A DNA stretch of 64,000 nt from Cybelea sp963824595. GTDB taxonomy: Bacteria > Vulcanimicrobiota > Vulcanimicrobiia > Vulcanimicrobiales > Vulcanimicrobiaceae. The notes beneath the pieces were generated by a model. It had not been told where the DNA came from. It did not search any database and worked only from the letters and a program-made list of their open reading frames with translations. The translations under genes and the position numbers were made by a program. The DNA lies in contig CAWGPY010000008.1 of assembly GCA_963824595.1 (NCBI GenBank), positions 1 through 64,000 of the forward strand. Direction: 5' to 3'. How positions within the stretch are numbered: position 1 is the stretch's first letter; the number at the start of each line of letters is the position of its first letter. Positions 18,697 to 27,155 of the stretch are shown here, in pieces.

Positions 18697-20001
18697 TCAG
18701 TTCCCGGCCGGCGTCGGCGAGGCCGACGAGGTCGGCGTCGGCTGGACCGCGGGACCCACGGTGACGGTCGATCCGTTTGCCGCGCGCTCGATCGTCACGT
18801 TCTTGCCCGACGTCCCCGAGGCGAACGTAACCTTCCGAGTGTACTGGCCGTTTCGATTCGCCCGCTGCTGGTTCGGGTTCCAGGCATCGTCGAACGCAAA
18901 GACCGTGACCTGGCGCTGCGTGATCGAGATCTCCGTCGTGCGGGCGCCGATGAACAGGTTGCCGCCGCTCGACTGCGCCGCGCCACCGCCGAAATCGATC
19001 GCGCCGCGGGCGATCGACTGGTAGACCGGGGGCAGCGAATCTTGGTAGGCGTAGCGCGCGCGGTTGAACGCTTCGCCGGACGCGGTGACGTTCACGGTTC
19101 CATCGGTCAGGATGTCGACGTTCTTCGCGGCGATGACGCTGTCGCGGCTTCCGTGGCTGAGCGTGATGCTCGGACCGCAGGAGCCGGAACCCGAACCGCT
19201 TCCCGAGCCCGAACCGCTTCCCGAGCCCGAGCCGCAACCGGATCCCGAGCCCGATCCGCTACCCGAACTCGAACCGCCGCCGGGAACCGACAGGCCGCCG
19301 ATGCCGAAGCCGTTGGCTCTGATCACGCACGAGCTGCAGGTGAACGTTCCGCCGGCGACCATCACCCCGTCGACGTTTTGCAGCGGCGAAACGATCTCCG
19401 AGCCAAAGCTCGCCTCCGAAACGTTGAGCGTGCCCAAGTCGTCGAGCGCCACGTAGAACGCGTGCGAACCGGGCAGCGAGATCTTCGTCGCGCCTACGTA
19501 GACGTCGCCGATGCCGACGCTGGCCCCGGCTGCACTGACAAGCGTCGCGTACGCCGAGTGCCTCGGAGCGCCGACCGTATTCTCGAACGTCGTGTCCTCG
19601 CCGAACCCGTCGATGAACGTTCCGGCATGCGCGCCGCTGCCGTAGTTGGCGCCGGTGATGGTCGCGCTCTTCGTCACGACGATCGGAAACTGCTCGCCGC
19701 TGCGCGCAGTGTAGTCGCCGGGGCTCAGGAAGATCGTCACGCCCGAGGGCGACACGTTCTTCGACGAGTCCAGCACCTCGACAGCCTTGGTCATCGTCGC
19801 GTACGGCTTGTCTTGACTGCCGTTTCCGTCGGTGTCGCTGCCGGTGTGGGGATCCACGTAGATCGACGAGAGCGGGAGAATGGTGGGCGGAACGGGGCCC
19901 GGCTTGCCCCATCGCGTGCACGCGGTACCGCTCACGATCGCCGCCACTGCCAGCGCGGCAACCGCCGCGAAGAAGAGACGCGCGAACCGGTCACTTCGCA
20001 T
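18697..20001 (-). CDS. Secreted DUF1565-like beta-helix protein with (Gly-Ser)n linker
   Basis: Exported protein of 434 residues. The N terminus is a signal sequence that may end in a lipobox-like SGTAC. Residues about 45-150 match the DUF1565 opening (SIYVDPHTGSDTDGNGSQDKPYATMTKAV, in pieces IYVDPHTGSD and KPYATMTKA), which begins right-handed beta-helix proteins. Residues about 245-275 are an almost pure Ser-Gly run interrupted by single Cys residues, encoded by a 6-bp tandem repeat. The C-terminal half is beta-rich, with a Pro/Thr/Ser tail. A surface or carbohydrate-related role is likely. It sits just upstream of trpC on the same strand, probably by chance. Confidence 0.65.
   Translation of the reverse strand: MRSDRFARLFFAAVAALAVAAIVSGTACTRWGKPGPVPPTILPLSSIYVDPHTGSDTDGNGSQDKPYATMTKAVEVLDSSKNVSPSGVTIFLSPGDYTARSGEQFPIVVTKSATITGANYGSGAHAGTFIDGFGEDTTFENTVGAPRHSAYATLVSAAGASVGIGDVYVGATKISLPGSHAFYVALDDLGTLNVSEASFGSEIVSPLQNVDGVMVAGGTFTCSSCVIRANGFGIGGLSVPGGGSSSGSGSGSGSGCGSGSGSGSGSGSGSGSGSCGPSITLSHGSRDSVIAAKNVDILTDGTVNVTASGEAFNRARYAYQDSLPPVYQSIARGAIDFGGGAAQSSGGNLFIGARTTEISITQRQVTVFAFDDAWNPNQQRANRNGQYTRKVTFASGTSGKNVTIERAANGSTVTVGPAVQPTPTSSASPTPAGN
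19183..19278. repeat. Coding microsatellite (Gly-Ser repeat)
   Basis: About 96 bp of hexamer-like units of the type CCCGAG/CCCGAA/CCGCTT inside the DUF1565-like gene, translated as the Ser-Gly run. Slippage here would change linker length in steps of two residues. Confidence 0.75.
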
Positions 20002-20075
20002 CGCGCCACCCTTTTGCCGTGCCGCTCCTGGGGACCTCGGGGAGTCCCGGCCGGCGCTCCTGAAGAGATGAAACG

Positions 20076-21278
20076 ATGGTTAAGAAGCCGGTGCGCTCGA
20101 TCGTCGCCGCGATCGCCGCGGCGGCCGCTCGCTGGTCCGACGCCGCGTTCGCGCCGCGCGTTCGCGCCCGCGACGCCGCCAGCGCACGAACGGGTTACTC
20201 CCCCACCGCCGTCGACTTCGCGTTGGACGCGCTGTTCGGCGCCCTGCGGAGGGATGCCATCGAAGCCGTTGTCACCGACGAGCTCGGTTGCCTCGACGTC
20301 CTCGACGGCTTCGTCGAGCGCAACGGGCGCCCGCCGACTCGCGCGCTGCCGATCGGCCGCGTCTGCATCGTCTCGAGCCGTACGACGGTCGGCGTCGCGA
20401 TCGTGCCCGCGGTCTTCGCGCTGTGTGCGAAGTGCGACGTGGATGTCAAGGATCGCGACGACGCCCTGGTCGCAGCGTTTTTCGAGACCCTTGCCGGTGA
20501 GCTGCCCGAGATGCGCGCCGCCGCGCGCGCGCGCGTTTGGGACGGCGAGACCGGCGCGCAGAGCCTGCACGGCTTCGACGCCGTCGTCGCCTTCGGTAAC
20601 GATGCCACGCTCGCTGCGATTTCGACCGCGCTGCCCTACCCGGCGCGATTCGTCGCCTACGGCTCGAAGGCGAGCGCCGGTTACGTGGGGTGCGGCGCGC
20701 TCGCGAGCGAGGAGGCCGCGCGTGCGCTGGCGCGCGCCGCGGCGCGCGATCTCGTGCTCTACGACGGCGAGGGCTGTCTCTCGCTGCACGCGCTATTCGT
20801 CGAGAACGGAGGCGCCGTGTCGCCGCAGGCGTTCACGGCGATCCTTGCCGACGCGATCGGCGACGCCGCCCGCGAGTTCGGAACGCCGGCGCGCGACGAC
20901 GTTGCGGAGCGCCGGGCCGCGGCGCGCGATCTGGTCGCGTTTCGCGGCGACGCTCGCGTCTACTCGCCCACCGACGCGGGGTATCTGGCGGTCCTCGATC
21001 CGCCGCTCGACGAGCGCCCCGCGTTTCTGCCGCTGACGATCGGCGTCCGTTCGGTCGATCGACCGTCGCAGGCCGCGGAGTATTTCGAACGCCACGGCAT
21101 CGCCGTCGAGGCGCTCGCGGTCGCGCCGCCGCGGCCCGACCTCGTGACGCTCGCCGAGCGCGTGGGCGCGTCGCGCGTCGCGCGCTTCGGATCGCTGCAG
21201 GTGCCGCCGCTCGGCGGATTTCACGGCGGCCGCCCGCGCATCGCCGAGTTCGTGCGTTGGATGGTCGACGAAACGTGA
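20076..21278 (+). CDS. LuxC-type acyl-CoA reductase
   Basis: NADPH-dependent reduction of an acyl-CoA or other acyl thioester to an aldehyde. The 400 residues match the LuxC family (related to aldehyde dehydrogenases). The catalytic Cys is Cys234 in YDGEGCLSLHALFVEN, like the QQGCLS motif of LuxC. Glycines at GRVCIVSSRTTVG and AFGNDATL mark the nucleotide-binding part. No luxA, luxB, luxD or luxE lies nearby, so bioluminescence is not indicated. GAGATG lies shortly before the ATG. The stop overlaps the aminotransferase start (GTGA), so the aldehyde is probably passed to that enzyme. Confidence 0.78.
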   Translation: MVKKPVRSIVAAIAAAAARWSDAAFAPRVRARDAASARTGYSPTAVDFALDALFGALRRDAIEAVVTDELGCLDVLDGFVERNGRPPTRALPIGRVCIVSSRTTVGVAIVPAVFALCAKCDVDVKDRDDALVAAFFETLAGELPEMRAAARARVWDGETGAQSLHGFDAVVAFGNDATLAAISTALPYPARFVAYGSKASAGYVGCGALASEEAARALARAAARDLVLYDGEGCLSLHALFVENGGAVSPQAFTAILADAIGDAAREFGTPARDDVAERRAAARDLVAFRGDARVYSPTDAGYLAVLDPPLDERPAFLPLTIGVRSVDRPSQAAEYFERHGIAVEALAVAPPRPDLVTLAERVGASRVARFGSLQVPPLGGFHGGRPRIAEFVRWMVDET

Positions 21279-22546
21279 CGATCCCCGGCCCCCGCAGCGC
21301 GGCGCTGATCGCGCGGCTTCGCACGCTCGAGCAGCGCAACGTGACGTTTCTCGCCGACGATTTTCCGGTGTTTTGGGAGGCGGCACGCGGAGCCACCGTG
21401 GTCGACGTCGACGGGAACGAGTTCGTCGATTGCACCGCCGCCTTCGGCGTGGCCAACGCCGGCCATTGCAACGCGCGGGTCGCGAGCGCCGTCGCGGATC
21501 AAGCGCGGTCGCTGATGCACGGCATGGGCGACGTGCACCCCACGGAGATTCGCGTGCGACTCTTCGAGCGTCTCGCGACGCTGCTTCCCGCGCGGCTCTC
21601 CCGGTTTTTCCTCGCGACGACCGGCTCCGAGGCCGTCGAGGCCGCGCTCAAGACCGCGATGCTCGCGACGGGCCGATCGCGCTTCGCCGCCTACCGCGGC
21701 GCCTATCACGGGCTGTCGTTCGGAGCGTTGACCGTCGGAGGCATCGAGCGCTTCCGCGCGCCGTTCGCCGAGGCGCTCGGCGTCCCGGTGCTGCTCGACT
21801 ATCCGTCGGGGTCGGCGCCGGCGGACGCGGCGCGCGCCGCCGCCGGCGTCCACGAGTCGCTCGCGGGGCGCGACGACGTCGCCGCGCTGATCGTCGAGCC
21901 GATTCAGGGACGCGCGGGCTGCGTGATTCCGCCGCCCGGGTATCTGTCGAACCTGCGGTCGGTCTGCGACGAACTGCAGATCGTGATGATCGTCGACGAG
22001 ATCTTTACCGGCTTCGGCCGCACGGGCGACTGGTTCGCGATCGAACGCGACGGCGTCGTTCCCGACCTTCTGTGCGTCGGCAAGGCGATGGGGTCGGGCT
22101 TTCCCATCAGCGCCGCGATCGGGACGTCGCGCGTGATGGATGCGTGGCCGCCCTCGACCGGCGAGGCGCTGCACACGTCCACGTACTTGGGCAATCCGAT
22201 GGGTTGCGCCGCCGCGCTCGCGACCATTGACGAGCTCCAGCGCCTGGAGCTCCCCGCTCGAGCCCGCCGATTGGGCGAAGCGATCGCGCCGCGGCTCGAA
22301 GCTCTGCGGCAGCATCCCGCCGTGCGCGACGTGCGCGGACGCGGGCTGCTGCACGGCGTGCAGCTGCGCGACGCCGCCGCGGCATCCGACGTCGTGAAGC
22401 GGTCGCTGCGCGCGGGCGTTATCTTCCTGCAGTCCGGGGTCGAAGGCGACGTGGTCGTCCTCTCGCCGCCCCTCGTCATCGAGGAGGCCCAGCTAGGCCG
22501 CGCGCTCGAGACGCTGGACCGCGCCGTGGCGGAGAGCGCGGCGTGA
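21275..22546 (+). CDS. Class III PLP-dependent aminotransferase
   Basis: Transfers an amino group to an aldehyde or ketone (omega-aminotransferase type; 4-aminobutyrate or acetylornithine aminotransferases are relatives). Motifs: DVDGNEFVDC, TTGSEAVEAALK for phosphate binding, YRGAYHG, IVDEIFTGFGRTG (Asp241 near the pyridine nitrogen) and LLCVGKAMGSGFP with the Schiff-base Lys270. It has 423 residues, full length. The GTG start at 21275 overlaps the upstream stop, and its own stop overlaps the next start (GTGA). Next to an acyl-CoA reductase, the likely chemistry is aldehyde to primary amine. Confidence 0.88.
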   Translation: MTIPGPRSAALIARLRTLEQRNVTFLADDFPVFWEAARGATVVDVDGNEFVDCTAAFGVANAGHCNARVASAVADQARSLMHGMGDVHPTEIRVRLFERLATLLPARLSRFFLATTGSEAVEAALKTAMLATGRSRFAAYRGAYHGLSFGALTVGGIERFRAPFAEALGVPVLLDYPSGSAPADAARAAAGVHESLAGRDDVAALIVEPIQGRAGCVIPPPGYLSNLRSVCDELQIVMIVDEIFTGFGRTGDWFAIERDGVVPDLLCVGKAMGSGFPISAAIGTSRVMDAWPPSTGEALHTSTYLGNPMGCAAALATIDELQRLELPARARRLGEAIAPRLEALRQHPAVRDVRGRGLLHGVQLRDAAAASDVVKRSLRAGVIFLQSGVEGDVVVLSPPLVIEEAQLGRALETLDRAVAESAA

Positions 22547-23571
22547 CGCGCTATCGGATCGGGATCGTCGGCGCCGGTTTTGGCGTGACGGGGCACCTGC
22601 CCGCGCTCGTCAACCACCCGCAGTTCGAGGTCGTGGCCCTGGCCTCGCCGTCGACGGCCGCGAAGGTCGCGCGAGAGAAAAACGTCCCACATCATTTCCG
22701 TTCCTGCGCCGCTATGCTGGCCGGCTGCGAGCTCGACGCCGTGACGGTCGCGTCGCCGCCCTTCGCGCACCGCGACGACGTACTCGCGGCGCTCGCCGCA
22801 AAGAAACACGTGCTCTGCGAGAAGCCGTTCGCGCTGCGCCTCGCCGACGCGGCGGCAATGGTCGAGGCCTCGCGCGGCGCGGGCGTCGCGTGCGGCGTCG
22901 CGCACGAGTTCCGGTTCGTTCCGCAGGTCCAGGCGCTCAAAGAGCTGATACTCAACGGCCACCTCGACCATCTTCGCAACGTCGAGATCACGCTGCTGCG
23001 GCACACGTTGCGCCGGCTCGAGCGGCGTTCGCGCAGCTGGTGGTTCGAGCGCGAAAGCGGCGGCGGGCTGGCGGGCGCGATCCTCTCGCACCTCATCGAC
23101 CAGGCGAACTGGCTGACCGCCCGCGTCGCGCTGCGCGCGCTCGGCTTTCGCCGGACCGCGAACCCGCAGCGCGTTGACGGCGCCGGCCCCTTCGAATCGA
23201 CGGTGGACGACGGCGCGTTCGCGTTGATGGATTACGGCGACGGTCTGGCGGCCCGGCTGACGGCCGAGGGCACGGCGGCCGTCGAGTCGTATACGTGCGC
23301 CGTGCACGGCGAGAAGCGCACCGCGGTCGCGAGCGGGAAGACCATGGTCGAGCTCGCGCTGTTCGCCGTCGACGCCGAAGGCACCGACGAGTTGGAGTGC
23401 AGGCCTTCGCCGTACGCTGCCTTCGCGCGCATCAATCCCGGCATTCCGCCGCTGATGGAGCTGTACGACGAGTTTGCCAAAGCGATCGAAGGGCTGCCCA
23501 ACGCGCTGCCGTCGTTCGAGGACGGGCTGGAGACGCAGAAGGTGCTCGCCGCGATCGGCTACGATCGCTGA
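22543..23571 (+). CDS. Gfo/Idh/MocA-family oxidoreductase
   Basis: NAD(P)-dependent dehydrogenase of 342 residues. The N-terminal Rossmann fold is RIGIVGAGFGVTGHLPAL, and the family motif CEKPFALRLADA is present (EKP is the catalytic/cofactor signature). The C-terminal alpha/beta domain contains HLIDQANWL. Relatives act on sugars, inositols or biliverdin; the substrate is not apparent. It is third in a tightly coupled operon after the acyl-CoA reductase and aminotransferase and converges on cinA. Confidence 0.83.
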   Translation: MTRYRIGIVGAGFGVTGHLPALVNHPQFEVVALASPSTAAKVAREKNVPHHFRSCAAMLAGCELDAVTVASPPFAHRDDVLAALAAKKHVLCEKPFALRLADAAAMVEASRGAGVACGVAHEFRFVPQVQALKELILNGHLDHLRNVEITLLRHTLRRLERRSRSWWFERESGGGLAGAILSHLIDQANWLTARVALRALGFRRTANPQRVDGAGPFESTVDDGAFALMDYGDGLAARLTAEGTAAVESYTCAVHGEKRTAVASGKTMVELALFAVDAEGTDELECRPSPYAAFARINPGIPPLMELYDEFAKAIEGLPNALPSFEDGLETQKVLAAIGYDR

Positions 23572-23581
23572 GGCGCGGGTT

Positions 23582-24829
23582 TCAGCGTTCGCGCAGGCGC
23601 TCCCACAGAATACCGAGAGCGATCGTCGTCGCGCGTTGGACGATCGCCTCGCGCTCGCCTCGCAGTTGGTAGCGCCATGCGCGCGGCTCGACGCCGTCGT
23701 CGAGACCGAACCAGACCAAGCCGACGGGCTTCTCCGGCGTGCCGCCGCCCGGGCCCGCGATGCCCGTCGTCGACAGGGCCAGGTCCGCGTGCAGACGCGC
23801 GCGGGCGCCGCATGCCATCTCGAGCGCGGTCGCCTCGCTCACCGCGCCGTCGCTCGCGAGCGTCGCCTCGGCGACGCCCAGCTGTGCGACCTTGACCGCG
23901 TTGCCGTAGGCCACGACGCCGCCGAGAAAAGTCTCCGACGCGCCCGGCACCGCGGTGAGAGCGGCGGCGAGCCGGCCGCCGGTGCACGACTCGGCAACGG
24001 CGAGGGTAGCCCCGCGCGCGCGCAGCAACGCGTGAACCGCGCTCGCCGGCGTCTCCTCGTCCAGCCCGAACACGTGCCCGTCCAGCCTGCGCGCGATCTC
24101 GGACTGCAGCGGCGCGATCATCGCTTCCGCCGCGGCGCGCGACGCGGCCTTGGCCGTGATCTTCACGTCGGCGCGAAAGTCGTGCGCGAGCACCGCGATC
24201 TTCGGGTTCTCCGAACTGCGGAAGAGATCGGCGATCCGATGGTCGATCTCCGACTCGCCGAGCGCGATCGTGTGGAGCACGCGCGTGTAGATGCCGTCGC
24301 CGGCCGCAAATCGGTCGCGCAAAAACGGCAGCGCGAGTTCCACGAGCATCGGCTTCATTTCGCGCGGCACCCCCGGCATGCACACCACGCACTTGCCGTC
24401 GCGCGCGAACGCGACGAAGCCCGGCGCGGTGCCGTTGGGGTTGTCGAGCGGGAGGCTCCCGCACGGGAGCTCGGCCTGCTTACGGTTGTTGGGACGCATC
24501 GCAAGGCCGACCGACGCGAAGAACGCCTCCATCTGCGCGAGGGCCGGCTCGTAGATCTCGATCCCCACGCCGAGCGCGTCGCACACCGCCTCCTTCGTCA
24601 AGTCGTCCACCGTCGGCCCGAGGCCGCCGGTGGTGATCAGGCCGTCGGAGCGCCCGAGGGCCGCGCGCACCAGCGCGGCGATCCGGTCGCGGTTGTCGCC
24701 GACCGCGTGCGTGGCGTGGACGTCGATACCGGCGTCCGCCAGCCGCGCGGCAATGAATGCGGTGTTCGTGTCCACGAGCTGCCCGAGCAGCAGCTCGGTG
24801 CCGACGGCGGCGATCTCAACGTTCGCCAT
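23582..24829 (-). CDS. cinA: CinA-family nicotinamide-nucleotide amidohydrolase
   Basis: Two-domain protein of 415 residues. The N-terminal MoeA/MogA-like (COG1058) domain has GTELLLGQLVDTN and TTGGLGPTVDDLTKEA; the C-terminal PncC domain has AESCTGGRLAAALT and STTGIAGPGGGTPEKPVG. Together they recycle NMN (deamidation) and hydrolyse ADP-ribose. It is the last gene of a run including NAD synthetase, so an NAD-recycling role fits. The start overlaps the end of the siroheme-type gene by 14 bp. Confidence 0.92.
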   Translation of the reverse strand: MANVEIAAVGTELLLGQLVDTNTAFIAARLADAGIDVHATHAVGDNRDRIAALVRAALGRSDGLITTGGLGPTVDDLTKEAVCDALGVGIEIYEPALAQMEAFFASVGLAMRPNNRKQAELPCGSLPLDNPNGTAPGFVAFARDGKCVVCMPGVPREMKPMLVELALPFLRDRFAAGDGIYTRVLHTIALGESEIDHRIADLFRSSENPKIAVLAHDFRADVKITAKAASRAAAEAMIAPLQSEIARRLDGHVFGLDEETPASAVHALLRARGATLAVAESCTGGRLAAALTAVPGASETFLGGVVAYGNAVKVAQLGVAEATLASDGAVSEATALEMACGARARLHADLALSTTGIAGPGGGTPEKPVGLVWFGLDDGVEPRAWRYQLRGEREAIVQRATTIALGILWERLRER

Positions 24830-25400
24830 CGGCCTCGTCGAACCACGACGGATAGTCGAAGCGAACGTCTGCGGCGAAGCCGCGCGCCGCTTCGATCATC
24901 GCGGAACGCCGCACGTTCGAGCTCTCCGGCTCCGGATGTGCCGCGCGAACGCGCTCGCGGCTCTCCGCGAGCCGCAACACGAAACGTGTGAAGCGCTCGT
25001 CCATCGCCCGCTGCAACGCGTTCTTCAGCGCCTTGGCGACCCGCGGCGCGAGACCGGCGGTCGAGATCGCGACGCGCACGGGGCCGGCCTTCGCAATCGC
25101 GGCCATCGCGACGAAGCCGTAGCGTGGCTGGTCGATGCAGCAGAGCAGAAAGCGCTCGCGATCGGCCAGCTCGCGAAGGCGCGCCGAGAGGCCCGCGTCC
25201 TGCGGCGTCGAGATGACGAAGAACGCCCCCTCCAGATCGCGGTCGCGCAGAGCGCTCCAGTCGTAGATGCGGCGGACGTCGGCGCCCGCTTCGAGCAGCG
25301 CCGCCGACTTCTCCGATGCCTCGCGGTCGTCGTGCGCCCCGATCACGACGCACGGGCGCCCGTCCAAATTCAGGCTGACCGGATAGAACGGCCTGCGCAT
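24816..25400 (-). CDS. Precorrin-2 dehydrogenase/sirohydrochlorin ferrochelatase-like protein
   Basis: Protein of 194 residues like the N-terminal half of siroheme synthase (CysG-N/Met8). It has YPVSLNLDGRPCVVIGAHDDREASEKSAALLEAGADV (key part CVVIGAHDDREASEKSAALL), a Rossmann fold whose usual GGG loop is altered to IGAHD, then FVISTPQD and ISTAGLAPRVAKALKN. It would oxidise precorrin-2 and insert iron for siroheme, needed by sulfite reductase. The altered glycine loop makes catalytic capacity uncertain. ATG overlaps the NAD synthetase stop by one base (TGATG). Confidence 0.72.
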   Translation of the reverse strand: MRRPFYPVSLNLDGRPCVVIGAHDDREASEKSAALLEAGADVRRIYDWSALRDRDLEGAFFVISTPQDAGLSARLRELADRERFLLCCIDQPRYGFVAMAAIAKAGPVRVAISTAGLAPRVAKALKNALQRAMDERFTRFVLRLAESRERVRAAHPEPESSNVRRSAMIEAARGFAADVRFDYPSWFDEADGER

Positions 25401-26248
25401 CAGTAGTCCACCGGGCGCAGGTAAAAATCGTTGATGGCGGTGTTCGAGAGCATCGCCGTTGTCGGCAGATGACGCTTCCAGTGCGTGGCGTCCACCCGGC
25501 GCCGCACGAGCGCGATCTCCTGCGGCGCAAACCCATGCTCGCGCAGCTGATCGTCGGAGTATCCCAGCAGGAGCTGCGCGAGGATCGCGTCGGCGCGCGC
25601 GTACGTGATGCCGAGGTCGGCTTCGTCTGTTTGATCGGCCTGCAGGTCCGCCGTGGGGGCCTTCTCGATCAGCCGCTCGGGCACGCCGAGGCAGCGCGCG
25701 AGCTCCCACACCTGGCTTTTGAAGAGATCGCCGAGCGGATTGAGCGGCGGGCTGTCGTCGGCGTGCCACGTAAAGTATCCCAGCAGGCGTTCCGTCTTGT
25801 TACCGGTGCCGATCGGCAGCGCGTCGAGCTTGGCCGACTGATCGAAGAGCACGACCATGCGCATGCGCGCCATCACGTTGCCCCGCCGCCGCGCGTCCGC
25901 ATCGGGCTCCGACGCCAGATAACCGTCGACCGCCGGCGTGATGTCGATCGTACGGCAGTGAATCTTCAGCGCGTCGACGACGAGCTGCGCGTCGGCCAGA
26001 CTCGCGGGGTGCGACGTCGCATACGGCAGGCGAAACGCGTACACGTTATCGGGACCGAGCGCGCGGGCGCATAAGAATGCCGTGACGGCCGAGTCGACGC
26101 CGCCCGACAGCCCGACGACGGCGCGCGCGATGCCGCGCCGCTCGACGAGCTCGTCGCGCAGAAACGTCTCGAGCCAATTCGCCGCGAGCGACGCGTCGAT
26201 ACCCGGCGGAGCCGTGCCTGGGGCGGCGCCCTCAAAGATCGGCAGCAT
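25400..26248 (-). CDS. nadE: NAD+ synthetase (ammonia-type domain)
   Basis: Amidates nicotinic acid adenine dinucleotide to NAD. The PP-loop pyrophosphatase motif VGLSGGVDSAVTAFL (SGGVDS at 48-53), GTGNKTERLLGYFTWHAD, and PTADLQADQTDEADLG are all typical. The 282 residues cover the synthetase domain only; no glutaminase domain is fused. The gene directly upstream encodes a nitrilase-type amidase and overlaps it by 17 bp, which could supply ammonia from glutamine. Confidence 0.93.
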   Translation of the reverse strand: MLPIFEGAAPGTAPPGIDASLAANWLETFLRDELVERRGIARAVVGLSGGVDSAVTAFLCARALGPDNVYAFRLPYATSHPASLADAQLVVDALKIHCRTIDITPAVDGYLASEPDADARRRGNVMARMRMVVLFDQSAKLDALPIGTGNKTERLLGYFTWHADDSPPLNPLGDLFKSQVWELARCLGVPERLIEKAPTADLQADQTDEADLGITYARADAILAQLLLGYSDDQLREHGFAPQEIALVRRRVDATHWKRHLPTTAMLSNTAINDFYLRPVDY

Positions 26249-27155
26249 CGCGCCGCCCTCGCGGGAGCGGAAGCTCGTCGTCGAGCAACAGATCGGGCAG
26301 CGCTTCGGCCAGGTCGCCGAGGAGCGGCAGGCGCGCGCGCGCGAGCTCGACCTCGCGTAAGTCGAGGTCGGCGCGAACGATGCAGGCGTCCGTCGGCGAT
26401 CCTTGCACCAGCACGTGACCGCGCGGGTCGATCACGGTCGACGATCCCGTCATGCCTTTCCCTCCCTCAAATCCGGCCAAGCCGGCGTAGATGACGAAGA
26501 CGCCGTGTTCCAGCGCGGCGGCCCGCAGCATCTCGCGCCAGCGCGTGACGCTCTCGAGCTCGCCCTCGATCTCGTTCTCCACTCCCCGCCCGGGCGACGC
26601 ACTCGGAACGATCAGGATGCGCGCGCCCTTGATCGCAGCCACGGTGGGCACGATCGCGTGGCACGCGTCCTCGCAGACCAGCAGCGCCATGCGTCCGAAG
26701 CGCGTGTCGAACGCGCTCAACCGCCGCCCGCGTGAAAGGAAACGCTCCTCGTCGAAGACGCCGTACGTCGGCAAGAACATCTTGCGGTGCAGGTGCGCGA
26801 CGCGCTCGCCCCCCGGCTCGACGTGGACGTAGATCGCGCTGTTGTAAAACGTTCCGCCGTCGTTTTCGAAGAATCCGGCCGCGATGTCAACCGGCCGTTC
26901 CGATCCGGCGCGCCACGCTTGGGCGAGGTCGCGGGCGAAGGCCGGCGCGGGCAGCGCCAGATCGTAGACGGCCCCTTCCAGGAAGTATCCGGTCAAGGCC
27001 GCCTCGGGCAGCACGATGAGGTCGGGCGGATCGCCGGCCAGTTGCGCGAACGCGTCGCGCGCGTCGCCGAGATTTCGCGCGTACTCGCCCTTCGCGGGCT
27101 TCGTTTGGAGAATCGCGACGCGAAGGCGCCGCGGCGCGTCAGTCGGCGACGGCAC
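26232..27155 (-). CDS. Nitrilase-superfamily amidohydrolase, possible glutaminase partner of NadE
   Basis: Carbon-nitrogen hydrolase of 307 residues with the Glu-Lys-Cys triad visible: Glu51 in VLPEAALTGY, Lys125 in LHRKMFLPTYGVFDEER and Cys161 in LLVCEDACH. The KMFLPTYGVFDEERF stretch is characteristic of the glutaminase domain of glutamine-dependent NAD synthetases. Here it stands as a separate gene overlapping nadE by 17 bp, and overlapping the upstream reductase by 17 bp. GTG 27155 is the start. Alternative: an independent omega-amidase. Confidence 0.82.
   Translation of the reverse strand: MPSPTDAPRRLRVAILQTKPAKGEYARNLGDARDAFAQLAGDPPDLIVLPEAALTGYFLEGAVYDLALPAPAFARDLAQAWRAGSERPVDIAAGFFENDGGTFYNSAIYVHVEPGGERVAHLHRKMFLPTYGVFDEERFLSRGRRLSAFDTRFGRMALLVCEDACHAIVPTVAAIKGARILIVPSASPGRGVENEIEGELESVTRWREMLRAAALEHGVFVIYAGLAGFEGGKGMTGSSTVIDPRGHVLVQGSPTDACIVRADLDLREVELARARLPLLGDLAEALPDLLLDDELPLPRGRRDAADL

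Noticed and set aside
19183..19278. CRISPR-like tandem repeat
   Set aside because: Hexameric units without spacers, translated as Gly-Ser inside a gene.
18685..21036. 783-codon open frame on the plus strand
   Set aside because: It crosses from antisense of the DUF1565-like gene into another frame of the LuxC-type gene; low-complexity Arg/Ala/Asp content only.
20076..21278. Bioluminescence operon (LuxC)
   Set aside because: No luxA, luxB, luxD or luxE neighbours; LuxC-type reductases occur in other pathways.
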